Assembly (NCBI GenBank): GCA_051867925.1 | Contig: JBJDZI010000071.1 | Span: forward strand, 1-12,002 | Length of the DNA stretch: 12,002 nucleotides | From: CAKSQF01 sp051867925 | Lineage (GTDB): Bacteria > Bacillota > Clostridia > Oscillospirales > CAG-272 | Direction of reading: 5' to 3' | Shown: piece by piece, positions 1 to 5,503 of the stretch | How the letters are laid out: each line of letters begins with the position of its first letter | Numbering within the stretch: the stretch's first letter is position 1 | Notes under the pieces: model-generated | The model's input: the letters and a program-made list of their open reading frames with translations, nothing else | The model's database searches: none | What the model was told of the DNA's origin: nothing | Position numbers and translations under genes: made by a program

Positions 1-599
1 AGGACAGCCTGCTCGCCGAACAGGTCGGTCTCGGTCTCTTCACGGAAGGTGGTGTCCAAAACGCCTGCGCGTGCACCGCCGATACCCAGCGCATAAGCCA
101 GCGCCAGATCGTGTGCGTTGCCGGTAGCATTCTGCTCCACAGCAACCAGACAGGGAACGCCCTGACCCTTCACATACTGGGAACGAACGGTGTGACCGGG
201 GCCCTTGGGTGCGATCATGATGACGTTGATGGTGGAGGGAACCACGATCTGCTTGAAGTGGATGTTGAAGCCGTGAGCGAAGCAGAGGGTCATGCCATCT
301 CTCAGATAGGGAGCGATGCAGTTCTTGTAGAGGGAAGCCTGCTTTTCGTCGTTGACCAGAATCATTACGATGTCAGCCTTCTGAACTGCTTCCTCGGTGT
401 TGTAGACCTCGAAGCCGTCAGCCTTTGCACGGACTGCGGACTTGGAGCCTTCGTACAGACCGATGATCACCTTCACGCCGCTGTCGCGAAGGTTCTGTGC
501 GTGTGCGTGACCCTGAGAGCCGTAGCCTACAATCGCAACGGTCTTGCCGTCAAGCAGGGAAAGGTCACAATCTTTTTCGTAATACATTACTGCTGCCAT
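1..599 (-). CDS. ilvC: Ketol-acid reductoisomerase, N-terminal part (cut by left edge)
   Basis: This cytoplasmic enzyme converts 2-acetolactate (or 2-aceto-2-hydroxybutyrate) to the dihydroxy acid using NAD(P)H and Mg2+. It is the second common step of valine, leucine and isoleucine synthesis. About 199 codons are visible. The Rossmann motif GYGSQG is at residues 25-30. The cofactor-specificity loop GLYEGSKS (47-54) has two serines of the kind that hold the NADPH 2'-phosphate. HGFNIHF is at 109-115. The start of the second domain shows ETDLFGEQ (190-197), with the Mg-binding Asp192 and Glu196. The start is fixed by AAGGAGA nine bases upstream. A second in-frame ATG at codon 5 lacks such spacing. 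The gene lies 100 bases downstream of ilvN in the same direction and completes the ilvBNC set. The C-terminal helical domain is outside the window. Confidence 0.97.
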   Translation of the reverse strand, partial: MAAVMYYEKDCDLSLLDGKTVAIVGYGSQGHAHAQNLRDSGVKVIIGLYEGSKSAVRAKADGFEVYNTEEAVQKADIVMILVNDEKQASLYKNCIAPYLRDGMTLCFAHGFNIHFKQIVVPSTINVIMIAPKGPGHTVRSQYVKGQGVPCLVAVEQNATGNAHDLALAYALGIGGARAGVLDTTFREETETDLFGEQAV

Positions 600-651
600 A
601 ATTTCAAATCTCCTTAAATTATGTAATGATAGATTTTCTATATAAAACGAA

Positions 652-691
652 CCGAGGACTCGTGGAGGGAAGTATTTCCCACAAGAGCCGG
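652..691 (-). other. Imperfect hairpin in the ilvN-ilvC intergenic region
   Basis: On the minus strand this 40-base stretch can fold on itself. The inner stem is GGGAA/TTCCC with an ATAC loop. The outer pairing is CTC/GAG and CCG/CGG, separated by mismatches. No U tract follows, so it is not a convincing terminator. A role in processing or differential stability between ilvN and ilvC is possible but is inference only. The DNA between it and ilvC (600-651) is AT-rich and holds only the ilvC ribosome binding site. Confidence 0.3.
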
Positions 692-699
692 GGTGGGTT

Positions 700-1200
700 T
701 TACGCGTCCTTGAGGCAGGTGGTGCCTCTGTCCATTGCTACCGTACCGGTACGGCAAAGCTCTAAGATGCCGTAAGGCTTCATCAGTTCGATGAAAGAGT
801 CGATCTTGGCGCTCTCTCCGGTCAGTTCCACCACGACGGAGCGGGAAGAGTAGTCGATCTGCTTGGCCTTGAATGCGGCGATGGCGTCCATGACGTCCTT
901 ACGCATATCGGCGTCGTCGGTGGCGACCTTCAGCATCACCAGCTCGCGGGAGATGCACTTTTCCAAGGGAAGTTCCTTGACGTATTGCACGTCCACGCAT
1001 TTGGCAACCTGACGGATCACCTGATCGCGGGTGTACTCGTCGCCGGTGAAGGTGACGGTCATGCGGGAGAGGTGGGGATCTTCGGTGGTGCCGACGGTCA
1101 GCGACTCGATGTTAAAGCCACGTCTGCCGAAAAGACCAGAAATGCGGGTCAGAACGCCGGCTTCGTTGGCAACCAGCAATCCTACGATGTATTTTTTCAT
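700..1200 (-). CDS. ilvN: Acetolactate synthase small (regulatory) subunit
   Basis: This is the regulatory subunit of acetohydroxyacid synthase. It binds the IlvB catalytic subunit, stimulates it and usually confers feedback inhibition by valine. The 166 residues match the usual length of the short bacterial form. An N-terminal ACT domain spans roughly residues 3-75. It begins with the pattern IVGLLVANEAGVLTRISGLF and contains the GFNIESL segment typical of IlvN/IlvH. The C-terminal small-subunit domain follows (about 83-158), with ELVMLKV and the late segment GILELCRTGTVAM. The start is supported by AGAAAGGAG seven bases upstream. The gene starts 21 bases after the ilvB stop, so the two subunits are probably co-translated in equal amounts. 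In some organisms this gene is named ilvH; ilvN is chosen because it is paired with ilvB. Confidence 0.95.
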   Translation of the reverse strand: MKKYIVGLLVANEAGVLTRISGLFGRRGFNIESLTVGTTEDPHLSRMTVTFTGDEYTRDQVIRQVAKCVDVQYVKELPLEKCISRELVMLKVATDDADMRKDVMDAIAAFKAKQIDYSSRSVVVELTGESAKIDSFIELMKPYGILELCRTGTVAMDRGTTCLKDA

Positions 1201-1221
1201 GGGTGTTCTCCTTTCTCCCGA

Positions 1222-2892
1222 TCAGTTCTTCAGATTGACCAAAATGTCGGAAATACTGCCGTTGGGCGGGATCATGGGCATGACCATCTCGTCCTGATCA
1301 ATTCTGCAATCCAGCAGAACGGGGCCGTTAGCGGAAAATGCGCTCTCCAGCGCGGCGGTCAGTTCGTCTTGATTGGTGACGGCAAAGCCTTCTGCGCCGA
1401 AGGCTTTGGCAAGGGCAACGAAATCGGTCTTGCGATCCAGAGTGGTCTGCGAGTAGCGCTGACCGAAGAAGAGGGTTTGCCATTGACGAACCATACCCAG
1501 CACGCCGTTGTTCATCAGGATCACGACCAGAGGCAGATTCTGTGAAACGGCGGTAGCCATCTCGTTGAGATTCATGCCGAAACTGCCGTCGCCGGTGAAG
1601 AGGACGGTGCGCTTGCCGGTTGCCACGCAAGCACCGATGGCGGCTCCCATGCCGTAACCCATGGTGCCCAGACCGCCGGAGGAAACAAAGGTACGGGGAT
1701 TATCCAGTCTGCAACGCTGTGCCGCCCACATCTGGTGCTGACCGACGTCGGTAGCGATGGGCATATCGGGAGCGGTGTGTTCCATCACCGCATCAATGAT
1801 CTGATAAGGAGTCAGATCGCCTTTGCCAAGATACAGATGCTCTTCCTCGTACTGACGGTAGGATGCGACCTTTTCCTGCCACTGGGGATGGGTGGCGGGG
1901 ATCAAACTTTCCAGAATGCGGGAGACTGTCTCCTTCACATCTGCATTGATGCCCAGATGGCAAGCGATGTTCTTGTTCAGTTCGGCGTTGTCGATGTCGA
2001 TGTGGATGATCTTGGCGCCGGAGGCGAACTTCTTCTTATCGCCGGTGGCGCGGTCGGAGAAGCGGATGCCCAGCGCAAGGATCAGATCGGACTGATACAG
2101 TGCCTTGGTAGCGGCGTAGTGACCGTGCATACCCACCATGCCCAGCGCCCGGGGATGGGTGGATGGAACTGCCGACAGACCCATCATGGAGAAGCCGATA
2201 GGCGCGTCGATGGCGTCCGCCAGAGCGGCGATCTCTTTACCTGCGTCCGCGGTGATGACGCCGCCGCCGCAGAAGATGTAGGGCCGCTCTGATTCGGCGA
2301 TCATCTTGAGTGCCTGATTGATGTCGGTCTCAAAGGCGTAGGGCGCCTTGTCCGAGGGAAGGGGAGCTGCGGGGGTGTATTCGGCGGTAGCGATCTGAAT
2401 ATCCTTGGGGATGTCGATCAAAACGGGACCGGGTCTGCCGCTGCGGGCGATTTTGAATGCCTTGCGGACGGTATCTGCCAACTCCTCGGTGGACTGCACT
2501 TGGAAATTGTGCTTGGTGATGGGCATCGTGATGCCCTTGATGTCAACCTCCTGAAAGGAGTCACGACCGATGAGGCTTCTGCCGACGTTACCGGTGATGG
2601 CAACGACGGGCGTGCTGTCCAGATAAGCGTTGGCGATGCCGGTGACCAGATTGGTTGCACCGGGGCCGGAGGTGGCGATGACCACGCCAACCTTGCCGGT
2701 GGCTCTTGCGTAGCCGTCGGCGGCGTGTACCGCGCCCTGCTCGTGGGCAGAGATGATGTGATGGATTCGATCGGCACTTTTGTAAAGCTCGTCGTAGATG
2801 TTCAGAACCGTTCCGCCGGGATAGCCGAAGACGGTGTCAGCCCCCTGCTCCAGCAGGGTTTCGATTAAGATTTGGGATCCGCTGAGTATCAT
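1222..2892 (-). CDS. ilvB: Acetolactate synthase large (catalytic) subunit
   Basis: This thiamin diphosphate enzyme condenses two pyruvates to 2-acetolactate, or pyruvate and 2-oxobutyrate to 2-aceto-2-hydroxybutyrate. It is the first common step of branched-chain amino acid synthesis. The 556 residues have the usual three-domain build. The N-terminal pyrimidine-binding domain carries the catalytic Glu51 in SAHEQGAVHAADGYAR. The central FAD-binding domain spans about 190-340. The C-terminal pyrophosphate-binding domain has GDGSFGMNLNE (434-444) and the metal-ligand asparagine in MNN (460-462). The conserved RFSDR is at 277-281. Length and motifs favour the anabolic FAD-type synthase over the catabolic AlsS, and the adjacent ilvN and ilvC support this. 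The ATG has AAAGGAA six bases upstream. Expression is probably controlled by the leader described at 2941-3129. Confidence 0.96.
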   Translation of the reverse strand: MILSGSQILIETLLEQGADTVFGYPGGTVLNIYDELYKSADRIHHIISAHEQGAVHAADGYARATGKVGVVIATSGPGATNLVTGIANAYLDSTPVVAITGNVGRSLIGRDSFQEVDIKGITMPITKHNFQVQSTEELADTVRKAFKIARSGRPGPVLIDIPKDIQIATAEYTPAAPLPSDKAPYAFETDINQALKMIAESERPYIFCGGGVITADAGKEIAALADAIDAPIGFSMMGLSAVPSTHPRALGMVGMHGHYAATKALYQSDLILALGIRFSDRATGDKKKFASGAKIIHIDIDNAELNKNIACHLGINADVKETVSRILESLIPATHPQWQEKVASYRQYEEEHLYLGKGDLTPYQIIDAVMEHTAPDMPIATDVGQHQMWAAQRCRLDNPRTFVSSGGLGTMGYGMGAAIGACVATGKRTVLFTGDGSFGMNLNEMATAVSQNLPLVVILMNNGVLGMVRQWQTLFFGQRYSQTTLDRKTDFVALAKAFGAEGFAVTNQDELTAALESAFSANGPVLLDCRIDQDEMVMPMIPPNGSISDILVNLKN

Positions 2893-2940
2893 AGTAGATT
2901 CCTTTCGCTATATGGATTTGGTGCGTTTAGACGGATGATG

Positions 2941-2982
2941 AAAAAACAAAAAGTCCTACGGCTTCAAAGCTTCCGTAAGACT
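2941..2982 (-). terminator. Attenuator-type intrinsic terminator upstream of ilvB
   Basis: Reading the minus strand, AGTCTTACGG pairs with CCGTAGGACT over 10 bp with one G-U pair. The loop is 11 bases and the U tract is TTTTTGTTTTTT. The arms are at 2973-2982 and 2952-2961. It lies about 48 bases before the ilvB start and about 80 bases after the leader-peptide stop, with no complete gene ending at it. That makes it a premature terminator inside the ilv leader rather than an operon-end terminator. The loop (2962-2972) can also pair with a spacer segment at 3043-3055, which would disrupt the hairpin. Confidence 0.85.
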
Positions 2983-3063
2983 GAGGGCATCATTGCATCA
3001 TATAATGGAATATGTATACAAAGGTGAAAACTCTGTACAGGCAAAACTTCAAAGCGTATTATT

Positions 3064-3129
3064 TTACAGGTGAACCAGTAGAATAATGCCGCTCAGTAGT
3101 GCCGTATTCAGAATTGCACATGTATACAT
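3064..3129 (-). CDS. Ile/Leu/Val-rich leader peptide of the ilvBNC operon (attenuation)
   Basis: This 21-codon ORF begins MYTCAIL and ends SGIILLVHL before TAA. Ten of the 21 residues are branched-chain: six Leu (positions 7, 11, 12, 17, 18, 21), three Ile (6, 15, 16) and Val19. Positions 15-19 form an unbroken IILLV run. The ATG has GGAG eight bases upstream and lies about 22 bases downstream of the predicted transcription start. An intrinsic terminator follows before ilvB. This is the classic design of a control peptide: scarcity of charged Ile, Leu or Val tRNA would stall the ribosome on these codons and change the downstream RNA folding. No function of the peptide itself is implied. By analogy it would be called ilvL, but homology to enterobacterial ilvL is not claimed. 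A short hydrophobic ORF arising by chance is possible. The ribosome site, position and terminator together make that unlikely. Confidence 0.82.
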   Translation of the reverse strand: MYTCAILNTALLSGIILLVHL

Positions 3130-3157
3130 TTCCGTCGCTCCAAAAATTGATGGAAAC

Positions 3158-3186
3158 AGTATAACACAAAAAGCGGTAGAATGCAA
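3158..3186 (-). promoter_or_regulatory. Sigma-A-type promoter of the ilv leader and ilvBNC operon
   Basis: On the minus strand the -35 TTGCAT (3181-3186) and -10 TATACT (3158-3163) are separated by exactly 17 bases. The -10 matches five of six consensus positions and the -35 three of six. Transcription would begin near 3151, leaving a leader of about 260 bases before ilvB that contains the leader peptide and attenuator. No other comparable promoter was seen closer to ilvB. Confidence 0.75.
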
Positions 3187-3197
3187 TAGGGAATTGC

Positions 3198-3212
3198 GAA
3201 TTTCTGCGAATT
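3198..3212 (-). promoter_or_regulatory. CodY-box-like sequence upstream of the ilv promoter
   Basis: The minus-strand 15-mer AATTCGCAGAAATTC matches the CodY consensus AATTTTCWGAAAATT at 11 of 15 positions by hand alignment. It ends 12 bases upstream of the -35. CodY senses branched-chain amino acids and GTP in many Firmicutes and typically represses ilv operons, so the location makes sense. The same stretch can also be read as a direct repeat TGCGAATT (3195-3202 and 3205-3212, plus strand, 10-base period), which would fit a different regulator. Whether the organism has CodY cannot be seen here. Confidence 0.35.
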
Positions 3213-3252
3213 CACCAAAAATGGAAGTGTGATTTTGTGGATGTTGCCTATT

Positions 3253-3984
3253 TTAGACGATCAGCCCTCCGCTGACCCCCAAAACCTGTCCCGTAATAAA
3301 GGACGAAGCGTTGTCAGCCAGAAACAAAACGGCGTTTGCAACCTCCTCGGGAGTTCCGATGCGGCCAAGCGGAGTCTCTTTTGCCAGCGCACCCAGCGTG
3401 TCCTCCCCCAGCGGCTCGGTCATAGGCGTGCGGATGACACCGGGGGAAACGCAGTTGACTCGGATGCCCGAAGGTCCCACTTCCTTGGCAAGTGCCTTGG
3501 TGAGTCCGATCAGCGCCGCTTTGGAAGCGGAGTAGACCACCTCGCAGGATGCGCCCACCTCCCCCCACATAGAGGAGACGAAGACGATATTGCCGCGCCT
3601 TTCGGCAATCATAGCGGGAAGCACTGCTTTGGCGACGAGATAGGCGCCCTTGACGTTGGTGTCCATGATGCGGTCGTAGGTGCTCTCGTCGGTGTATTGG
3701 AAGAGGTTCTGATAAGCGATGCCCGCGGCGGGAACCAGCAGTTCGATATTGCCCATGGTTTGGGCGGATGCCACCATGGACTCCACGGAGGCGGCGTCGG
3801 TGACGTCGGCGGGGCAGACCAGGGCGGTACCGCCGCTTTGACGGATCTGCTGTGCCACCGTTTCGGCGGCTTGGATATTGCGACAGCCCAGCGCAACGGC
3901 GTAGCCGTTTTGCGCCAGCATTAGCGCGATCGACCGACCGATCCCGCTTGACGCCCCCGTTACCAGTGCTACTTTTGGCTTCAT
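3253..3984 (-). CDS. Short-chain dehydrogenase/reductase, FabG-like
   Basis: This is a 243-residue classical SDR with an NAD(P)H Rossmann fold, most like 3-oxoacyl-ACP reductases. The cofactor motif TGASSGIG is at 9-16. The catalytic tetrad is present as Asn110, Ser138, Tyr151 and Lys155 (YSASK). VSPGVIRTPM at 179-188 is the usual segment after the active site, and the tail TGQVLGVSGG is FabG-like. The normally strong NNAG motif after beta-4 is PAAG here (85-88). The ATG at 3984 is preferred over the one 66 bases upstream because GGGGAGGAG lies six bases before it, and the upstream ATG lies inside the promoter. The gene stands alone, with no fatty-acid genes nearby, so the substrate is unknown. 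No terminator is visible between its stop and the ilv promoter, so read-through into the ilv leader is possible. Confidence 0.88.
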   Translation of the reverse strand: MKPKVALVTGASSGIGRSIALMLAQNGYAVALGCRNIQAAETVAQQIRQSGGTALVCPADVTDAASVESMVASAQTMGNIELLVPAAGIAYQNLFQYTDESTYDRIMDTNVKGAYLVAKAVLPAMIAERRGNIVFVSSMWGEVGASCEVVYSASKAALIGLTKALAKEVGPSGIRVNCVSPGVIRTPMTEPLGEDTLGALAKETPLGRIGTPEEVANAVLFLADNASSFITGQVLGVSGGLIV

Positions 3985-4021
3985 ACGGCGCTCCTCCCCA
4001 AAAAATTCGCTTATAGATTTC

Positions 4022-4050
4022 AGTATAGCATACCTTTTCGAAAAAATCAA
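4022..4050 (-). promoter_or_regulatory. Sigma-A-type promoter of the SDR gene
   Basis: On the minus strand the -35 TTGATT (4045-4050) and -10 TATACT (4022-4027) are 17 bases apart. A TG one base before the -10 makes it an extended -10 promoter. It gives a short 5' leader of about 30 bases before the SDR start. An inverted repeat AAGTC-N6-GACTT (4049-4064) overlaps the upstream edge of the -35 and could be an operator, but it is short and lies in AT-rich DNA. Confidence 0.75.
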
Positions 4051-4190
4051 GTCGAAATTGACTTTTTTGCGAAAAAAGTTTGAAAAATAAATGGGCGGAT
4101 GGGGACAAACCGGTGCGGCGGAGACAGTGGAGCGGAATAGAGAAGATGACTACAATCATAAGCCCGGATGTTGGAATTTGATATGCAGTC

Positions 4191-4239
4191 GGCAAAAGGC
4201 TTCGGAGAGAGAGGAATACCTAAGTTCGAAGCCTTTGTC
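4191..4239. repeat. Inverted repeat (stem-loop) in the SDR-nucleoside hydrolase intergenic region
   Basis: The arms GGCAAAAGGCTTCG (4191-4204) and CGAAGCCTTTGTC (4227-4239) pair over about 12-13 bp with one bulged A. The 22-base loop contains a small AGG/CCT hairpin. Read on the minus strand, the structure begins exactly at the stop codon of the decayed reading frame at 4238-4450 and is followed by a short TTTT. It could therefore be the old terminator of that gene. Read on the plus strand there is no U tract. From 4067 to 4190 I see nothing supportable. Confidence 0.5.
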
Positions 4240-4450
4240 AGATTGGTAAGAGTATACCGATGCTTTGTTGCAAAGAGGTGACGAGTTCGAGAACATCTAT
4301 AGGCGTTGTCAAAACGTCTATGGTTTAGCCTTTAGAATCGACAAATTTCACTTCGAAGTATTTTCCGTCGTATTCTAATTATTCGGAAAATTTTCAATGA
4401 TCTTTGCAAAACAACGATTTGATAAAAACCATCCCTCCCCCGTACCGCAT
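4238..4450 (-). pseudogene. Possible decayed 3' gene remnant, unidentified
   Basis: No intact gene is present here, but the minus strand reads like eroded coding sequence. From 4449 down to 4382 one frame gives GEGWFLSNRCFAKIIENFPNN and then a stop. A one-base frame change continues with LEYDGKYFEVKFVDSKG, a TAA, and then TIDVLTTPIDVLELVTSLQQ up to a TGA at 4238-4240. Codon choice and amino acid composition look protein-like in both frames. The family was not recognised. One frameshift and one nonsense codon would have to be repaired to join the pieces. A hairpin directly follows the last stop, as expected after a gene end. Chance cannot be excluded at this length, so confidence is low. Confidence 0.3.
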
Positions 4451-4495
4451 CATCTGATTTTCTTCGGAAATTCATAAAAAAATCAAACGATGCTA

Positions 4496-4524
4496 TTGCA
4501 TTTTTCTAAAATATATGATATAAT
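4496..4524 (+). promoter_or_regulatory. Strong sigma-A-type promoter of the nucleoside hydrolase-kinase operon
   Basis: The -35 TTGCAT (4496-4501) and a perfect -10 TATAAT (4519-4524) are 17 bases apart. The TGA just before the -10 provides an extended -10. Transcription would start near 4531. The 5' leader of about 55 bases carries AAGGAGG at 4573-4579, seven bases before the ATG at 4587. No operator or terminator was recognised between the promoter and the gene. Confidence 0.8.
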
Positions 4525-4586
4525 GAAAAGAGAAAATTTGTTCGGATTGCGGCGGTGCGTTTGCTGCGATCCAAGGAGGCGTTCCA

Positions 4587-5498
4587 ATGGATCAGAAGAC
4601 CTTTTTGAAACTGCTCACCCCTCCCGCGGGAAAGGTGGATGCGGTGCTGGATACCGACGCCTATAACGAGATCGACGATCAGTTTGCCATTGCTTACTTT
4701 CTGAAAAATCCCGATCGGATCAATCCCCTCGCTCTTTGCGCCGCACCCTTTTTGAACGAGCGTTCCACCTCTGCCGAGGACGGTATGGAGAAGAGCTACA
4801 ACGAGATCCTGCGCCTGCTTTCCCTATGCGGCAGGGAGGATCTTGCGCCCGTGGTTTACCGCGGCAGTCGAACCTTCCTGCACGACGAGGGGACGCCCGT
4901 CCCGTCGCCCGCCGCAGAACGGCTGATCGAGCTGTCCCACCACTATTCTGCCCGGCATCCCCTCTATGTGGTGGCAATCGGTGCCATCACCAACATAGCC
5001 TCCGCGATGATAATGGATCCCACCCTTTCGGAGCGCATTGTGGTGGTCTGGCTGGGTGGTCATGCCGTGACCTGGCCCGACACCCGCGAATTCAATCTTT
5101 GGGAGGATGTTGCGGCATCCCGCGTGATCTGTGACAGCGGCGTACCCTTCGTGCAACTCCCCTGCATGGGCGTGGTGTCAGCATTTACTACCACCGCTCC
5201 CGAACTGCGGCATCATCTGCTGGGCAAGAATCCGCTGGCGGATTATCTGGCGCAGAACGTGCTGGATTGCTATCCGGGAAATAACCGTCCTTGGTCGCGA
5301 GTCATCTGGGATGTGACTGCCGTAGCGTGGCTCACCGATGCCTCCCGCCATCTGATGTGGGATATCCGTCCCCGCCGCCGTTCAGGCTACGACGGTCGGT
5401 ACGAGGAAGCGGAAGGCGCGCCGATGGCGTATGTCTCCCACGTCCACAGAGACGGACTGATGGATGATCTGTTCACTAAACTGCTGGGGAACATATAA
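4587..5498 (+). CDS. Nucleoside hydrolase (inosine-uridine-preferring family)
   Basis: This enzyme hydrolyses the N-glycosidic bond of nucleosides to give a free base and ribose. It is a Ca2+-dependent salvage enzyme with no signal peptide, so it is presumed cytoplasmic. The 303 residues fit the family. The Ca2+-binding N-terminal motif is DTDAYNEIDDQ (22-32), a variant of the more familiar DTDPGxDD, with Asp22, Asp24, Asp30 and Asp31 kept. The conserved AITNIASA is at 133-140. REFNLWEDVAA (167-177) corresponds to the substrate-binding EFN segment. Asp242 in VIWDVTA is the expected late Ca2+ ligand. The start has a near-perfect ribosome binding site. The sugar kinase begins only 5 bases after the stop, so the two almost certainly form an operon. 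Base preference (purine, pyrimidine or both) cannot be read from the sequence. Confidence 0.92.
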   Translation: MDQKTFLKLLTPPAGKVDAVLDTDAYNEIDDQFAIAYFLKNPDRINPLALCAAPFLNERSTSAEDGMEKSYNEILRLLSLCGREDLAPVVYRGSRTFLHDEGTPVPSPAAERLIELSHHYSARHPLYVVAIGAITNIASAMIMDPTLSERIVVVWLGGHAVTWPDTREFNLWEDVAASRVICDSGVPFVQLPCMGVVSAFTTTAPELRHHLLGKNPLADYLAQNVLDCYPGNNRPWSRVIWDVTAVAWLTDASRHLMWDIRPRRRSGYDGRYEEAEGAPMAYVSHVHRDGLMDDLFTKLLGNI

Positions 5499-5503
5499 TA
5501 ACA

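Noticed and set aside
985..1545. A 186-codon plus-strand frame across ilvN and ilvB
   Set aside because: It overlaps two confidently identified genes on the other strand, lacks a ribosome binding site and shows no domain.
2893..3157. T-box riboswitch upstream of ilvB
   Set aside because: No AG bulge or specifier-loop arrangement and no T-box sequence of the AGGGTGG type were seen. The leader peptide explains the terminator better.
4051..4190. Non-coding RNA or small gene in the first part of the long intergenic region
   Set aside because: Beyond the SDR promoter edge there is only an 11-codon ORF without a ribosome site and no stable structure that could be supported.
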